A DNA stretch of 21,844 nucleotides from a virus. Both the position numbers and the translations under genes were made by a program. The stretch is taken from the IMG/VR virus record IMGVR_UViG_3300047548_000369, positions 1-21,844 of that record; one strand, given 5' to 3'. This document shows positions 18,418-21,844 of the stretch, piece by piece. Numbering within the stretch: position 1 is the first letter of the stretch; every line of letters starts with the position of its first letter. Under the pieces are notes generated by a model. The model was not told the origin of the DNA. It made no database searches and worked only from the letters and a program-made list of their open reading frames with translations.

Positions 18418-19314
18418 TTAAGTTAGGCCTTCGACCTCGATCCTGCACCAGCTCTTGGTTGGGTAGGCGATGTCGATGGAAAAATCACGGTAAAAACCGT
18501 AAACGATCAGCGGCGAATAATCCACCGCCTCAGACCCGATGTACACAGAGGGCACGGCACGGATGTCGGCCAAGATGCGTTGCACCGCGTTCATCTGTCC
18601 GTTGTTGATCAGGAACTGGCCGGACATGCGCTTGCTGTAAGCGCGGCGCACGAATGTCGTGAGGCCAGTATCGTTGTCGGTGTCCTTGCGGCTGTAGTCG
18701 ATGATGCCCACAGAAGCGCCCTGCTCCATGCCCTCTTCGCCCAGCTCGTAGACTGTGCCCACCAACAATTCGCCAATCGCCACGCTGCCGCCGCTGGTGA
18801 GCGTCATTGTGATCTGGCCGCTGGAATAAGGCGGCAAGTCCGTCAGCACCACCTCGGCCAGTTGCACAAAGGGCTCGAAAAAATAGGTGTACCAATCGAA
18901 CACAATCGACCCGTCCAAGTCCACTGTGCGCGTGTAAATTGGAGGGCTTGCCCCAGCGTTGCGCATCTCAATCGTGACACTAGTTCCAACCAGGTCAATC
19001 ATGGCCAAGCTGTTGACAATGCCAGGGGCAATCGTCACCACCAATGGGCTTGTGGATGTGGTTGCCGTGCTGACCTGCCCGTCAAACATCGCATGTTTGT
19101 TGTCTGGTCCGAGTTGCGCCCAGAATGTCGAACCAACCACATCCGGGATGTTGTTTAAGTTGGTGTTTACCAGGCTGATGTAATAGTGCGATCCATAGTC
19201 AACCTTTGCATCCTTGGAATATGTGGTCGCAGATGACCATGCGGCATATGCTTCAGTAGCATTACTCGCAAGAATCATTGCGTCCGTGACTGTGGTCGGC
19301 TTAATTACTTTCAT
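18418..19314 (-). CDS. Tail tip / minor tail protein
   Basis: This is a 298-residue protein right after the tape measure gene, starting MKVIKPTTVTDAMILASNATE at ATG 19314 (ATGA overlap). An upstream start at 19377 would sit inside the tape measure gene. Residues about 20-70 (YAAWSSATTYSKDAKVDYGS and YYISLVNTNLNNIP) resemble the carbohydrate-binding module 5/12 pattern also seen in the next protein. The remainder is beta-rich. The GIIDYSRKDTDNDTGLTTFVRRAYSKRMSG stretch resembles phage distal tail/baseplate hub text. It is probably a tail-tip component. Confidence 0.72.
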   Translation of the reverse strand: MKVIKPTTVTDAMILASNATEAYAAWSSATTYSKDAKVDYGSHYYISLVNTNLNNIPDVVGSTFWAQLGPDNKHAMFDGQVSTATTSTSPLVVTIAPGIVNSLAMIDLVGTSVTIEMRNAGASPPIYTRTVDLDGSIVFDWYTYFFEPFVQLAEVVLTDLPPYSSGQITMTLTSGGSVAIGELLVGTVYELGEEGMEQGASVGIIDYSRKDTDNDTGLTTFVRRAYSKRMSGQFLINNGQMNAVQRILADIRAVPSVYIGSEAVDYSPLIVYGFYRDFSIDIAYPTKSWCRIEVEGLT

Positions 19315-21844
19315 ACGGTCACAGTGTCCAGAGGTTGGTCGATGTCGGTGCGGACTGTCAAGCCGCGAACATCCCAATTATCCTGCAATCTGGCGATTTT
19401 GGCAGTGTTTGTGGCCGTGCTTCTTGTCTCATATCGCATCATGCTGACTTCATCGCGCAAAGCCCTAATCTCGGCAGCCACCTCATTGCCGCCAAATATG
19501 TTGGCTGTGGCTGGCGCTGTGTAGATTTGGCTGGTGCGAGGATCAAACAACTCTGGCCCATGTTCGCCTACCAGGGCTGGCCCTGTCATGTATCCGCCAG
19601 ATGCGAATCCGCCTGCGGAAGTTGTATCGATCTCAGCCTGGGCATTTGCAATGGCCGCATTCAGCAATGCTTGTTCTGCAACATAAGCCGATTCTCTCGC
19701 AGCAGCAATGGCCATAGCCGCTGCCGCATTTGCCTCTGCTTGCACTGCGGCCATTTCTGCTGATAACCGATCAAGGCGGCTTGCCATGATGCCTGTCAGG
19801 TTGTTGATTGAAATATCGACTTGGCCCATTGTGGCCAATATATCGTTGAATGTTGATTGTGCAATTTCTTCCGCTGTTTGGACTCTGGCTTGATAGGTTT
19901 CCTCAGATTCAAACATTTTTTGCAAAATCTCGACCTGGGGGGCTGCTTCAATAAGACCAAGTAGGGATGTCTGCTGTTCTGCCATCAGGTCAGTCAACCC
20001 TGCATAAGAACTTTGTAGATCCAAAAGTGCAACAAATTGCTTTTGATCCGTTTCTGGATTAAGACTCTCAAGCAATGTCCTGAAATCGCCTCTTGTTTGC
20101 AGTGCTGCAATTTGTGCTTGGCCAAAACCTGCGGCCTCCAAAGCCTGCACCACACCTCTGGCTGTAATGCCTGCTTGTTCTTCTTTGGAATAGAAATTGG
20201 CCACAAAGCCTTGAGTCTTTTGCACCAGTGCATCTAAGCCACCAGCCAATTCAATAATTCCCTGTCTTGCCGCGATTGACGATGTTGCAAAGTTGCTAAA
20301 TGCCCCACCAAACTGGTTGAGCATCTCGCTGGCAGTCTGAATTTGCATCAATCTATTGAGTGCCTGAACAGCAGTTTCGCCTGCCAATTTCAAACCAGAT
20401 GTGCCAATGATGATGGCGGCCATTGCCTCTTCAGCAGCCCTCAAAACACCTTGGATTTTTTCTTGTCGCTGCTCATCTGTAAGACCATCGAGCATCAAAC
20501 CGATTTCAGCAAGATCGGGATGCAATTGGTCAGACAATGTATAAGTAAATGTTTCTAGGCCAGTGGTGTATGCGCCCAAGGCTTGTGCTGCTGCCAGGCT
20601 CTTGTTCCTGATGGCCGTAAATGCCGCATTAATGCCTTCAGTGGTTTCTGTGACCCGTTTGTTTGTAATGCTGTAATCGGGACCAGAGAAAAGAGAGCCA
20701 CCACGCCTGTTGAGGTCATACTCTTGCAAAGATCCGCCCAACGTGCCAGTAATACCGCCACCGACTGTTCGGTTGGATCGCATCATTCCCAATGCATTGG
20801 CGGCCACCAGTGCGGCTGCCACATAAGGCATTGCAGTTGCAGCCATTTGACCCGCTGTGAGGCCAGCCGACACACCGCCCATGCCTGCTGCGCTGTATGC
20901 GCTTGCGGCTGCCGTAACGCTGCCGCCACTCATGGTGGTCATGAAACCTGTTGCAATGCTTTGCCCGATAGCACTCATGCTCACACCGCCCAAAGTGATG
21001 GCCGATGAAAGACCACCAGCCGCTGCCGAGCCTGATGTGCCCATGCCCATCAAACTCAACACCACATTGGAAGCACCCTGGGCAATCGGCTGGATGATTG
21101 GTCGCAGCACCAGGGTTTTGAACATGTTAATCAATGTGTCTTTTAGGTTGGCTCCAAAATCCTTGCCAGATTCAAAACCACGCATCAAGGCATCGGTCAG
21201 GCTGCTTTCAATGTTGTCAGTTGTCTTTTCCCACTCTTTGCTTGTTTCCTTGGCTGCAGTCAACATGGCATTGTTTTCGGTCAAGTCTGCCTGCTGGCGC
21301 AAAAGTCGAGCCTGTTCTGCCAGTTGTTCGTTGCCTTCAAAAGTAGCCGCTGCAAATTCAAGATCTGTTGCAGTTGATCGCATTACAGCCACTTGCCGTT
21401 CTATTACAGCAGCTTTGCCCAAACGCAATTCTTCGTTTTGCTCAATCAACGAAACCACAGTTGCACGCATGGATTCTGTGGTTTTGTTTTGCTCTTCATT
21501 CAATTTTTCAGATAAAGCAATGGCCGCCTGCTGCGTCTTTGCCATGTCTTTCATTTCAGCATTGATGCGCTCAGTGTTCAGCAATTCTTCCAGGCTTTGC
21601 GTAATCTTGATTTTTTGTGCATCGTTCAGCTTCAGGGTCCCAGACTGGATGTCTTGCATGATCTTCAATGCAAGTTTTTGGCTGTCTGATAATTTTTCTG
21701 TTTGCTGTTGCTCAAACAGCATCGCACCTGTTTTGTCTTCAATATCGTTAACCAACTTGGTATAGATTTCTTCTTGTTTTTTGAGTTGCTTCGCTCTTTC
21801 TTTTTCGGCATCAGTCAATGCTTTGGTGCTGACAACTGCCTTGG
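19311..21844 (-). CDS. Tail tape measure protein, N-terminus cut by window edge
   Basis: At least 843 residues are encoded. The frame continues past the right edge: the codons before residue Leu at 21816-21818 read KAVVSTKA, so the beginning is missing and a TTG at 21818 is not the real start. It has long coiled coils (TDAEKERAKQLKKQEEI; LSDSQKLALKIMQDIQ; IEQNEELRLGKAAVIERQ), a membrane-prone Gly/Ala segment (about 21130-20770), and a C-terminal YMTGPALVGEHGPELFDP, a hallmark of tape measure proteins. It sets tail length, so the phage has a long tail, and enters the cell envelope at injection. The end overlaps the next gene by ATGA. Confidence 0.9.
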   Translation of the reverse strand, partial: KAVVSTKALTDAEKERAKQLKKQEEIYTKLVNDIEDKTGAMLFEQQQTEKLSDSQKLALKIMQDIQSGTLKLNDAQKIKITQSLEELLNTERINAEMKDMAKTQQAAIALSEKLNEEQNKTTESMRATVVSLIEQNEELRLGKAAVIERQVAVMRSTATDLEFAAATFEGNEQLAEQARLLRQQADLTENNAMLTAAKETSKEWEKTTDNIESSLTDALMRGFESGKDFGANLKDTLINMFKTLVLRPIIQPIAQGASNVVLSLMGMGTSGSAAAGGLSSAITLGGVSMSAIGQSIATGFMTTMSGGSVTAAASAYSAAGMGGVSAGLTAGQMAATAMPYVAAALVAANALGMMRSNRTVGGGITGTLGGSLQEYDLNRRGGSLFSGPDYSITNKRVTETTEGINAAFTAIRNKSLAAAQALGAYTTGLETFTYTLSDQLHPDLAEIGLMLDGLTDEQRQEKIQGVLRAAEEAMAAIIIGTSGLKLAGETAVQALNRLMQIQTASEMLNQFGGAFSNFATSSIAARQGIIELAGGLDALVQKTQGFVANFYSKEEQAGITARGVVQALEAAGFGQAQIAALQTRGDFRTLLESLNPETDQKQFVALLDLQSSYAGLTDLMAEQQTSLLGLIEAAPQVEILQKMFESEETYQARVQTAEEIAQSTFNDILATMGQVDISINNLTGIMASRLDRLSAEMAAVQAEANAAAAMAIAAARESAYVAEQALLNAAIANAQAEIDTTSAGGFASGGYMTGPALVGEHGPELFDPRTSQIYTAPATANIFGGNEVAAEIRALRDEVSMMRYETRSTATNTAKIARLQDNWDVRGLTVRTDIDQPLDTVTV

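Noticed and set aside
17622-18608. Long + strand frame of 328 codons opposite the tail genes.
   Set aside because: It is antisense to two well-supported tail genes, is rich in Arg, Cys and Ser as expected from a shadow frame, and has no start signals.
20857-21765. Long + strand frame of 302 codons opposite the tape measure gene.
   Set aside because: It mirrors the codon bias of the real gene on the other strand; no ribosome site or known family.
21816-21818. TTG as the start of the tape measure gene.
   Set aside because: The frame stays open to the window edge with coiled-coil-like codons before it, so the gene starts outside.
1-21844. tRNA genes, CRISPR arrays, insertion sequences, attachment sites.
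   Set aside because: Looked for by eye; no cloverleaf, regularly spaced repeats, transposase or integrase text was found. A covariance-model scan could not be run here.

Overview
The window reads as part of a double-stranded DNA tailed bacteriophage genome (or a prophage of one). It is tightly packed and has two opposing transcription units and classic phage families: an HNH nuclease, VRR-NUC, a VapE-type primase-helicase, DUF2800, DUF2815, MazG, holin, GH24 endolysin and a tape measure protein. Several small proteins (the Rap1a/Tai-like protein, the 'MSKHT.GPW' family, the 'MTKEEALDLAL' family) resemble ones I associate with phages of Betaproteobacteria, especially freshwater Burkholderiales. 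That host guess is inference only. There is no integrase, tRNA, rRNA, insertion sequence or CRISPR array.

Layout. Positions 1-4437 run leftward (- strand): from right to left a small HTH protein, a DUF6378 protein, a 73-base branched hairpin with a T-tract, a zinc-ribbon protein, the primase-helicase, a Cys-containing protein, a VRR-NUC nuclease and an HNH nuclease cut by the left edge. Positions 4441-4536 form a divergent control region with a palindrome, TTTGTTGTCAACAAG. Positions 4537-13897 run rightward (+ strand) as one long early-type operon of about 29 small genes, most joined by 4-base stop/start overlaps. It begins with small membrane and periplasmic proteins and continues with zinc-ribbon microproteins and a glutaredoxin. 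A DNA-handling block follows (DUF2800 Cas4-like nuclease, an unknown 221-residue protein, an SNF2-type helicase, a DUF2815 ssDNA-binding protein), then regulators and a MazG-like enzyme. The same 15-base palindrome recurs just before the DUF2815 gene.

Positions 13945-21844 run leftward as the late unit. From right to left they hold the tape measure protein (N-terminus cut by the right edge), five small tail or virion proteins including a glycine-rich adhesin, then a lysis cassette of membrane proteins, a 3-TM holin and a GH24 endolysin. The two units converge at 13866-13934, where a leftward terminator lies inside the last codons of a rightward gene. If the genome is circular or permuted, the leftward late unit continues off the right edge through head and packaging genes to the HNH gene at the left edge.

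Function. The primase-helicase, SNF2 helicase, Cas4-like nuclease, VRR-NUC nuclease and ssDNA-binding protein together look like the phage's replication and recombination set. No DNA polymerase is seen here. The twin palindromes suggest that the start of the early operon and the ssDNA-binding gene are co-regulated by one DNA-binding protein, possibly the small HTH protein encoded divergently. The most noteworthy items are the twin operators, the branched hairpin before the primase module, the TAGTAGGAC repeat cluster, the repeated gene-junction sequence in the 5.7-7.3 kb cassette region, the density of zinc-ribbon microproteins, and an HNH-like/HTH protein lacking the usual catalytic histidine.
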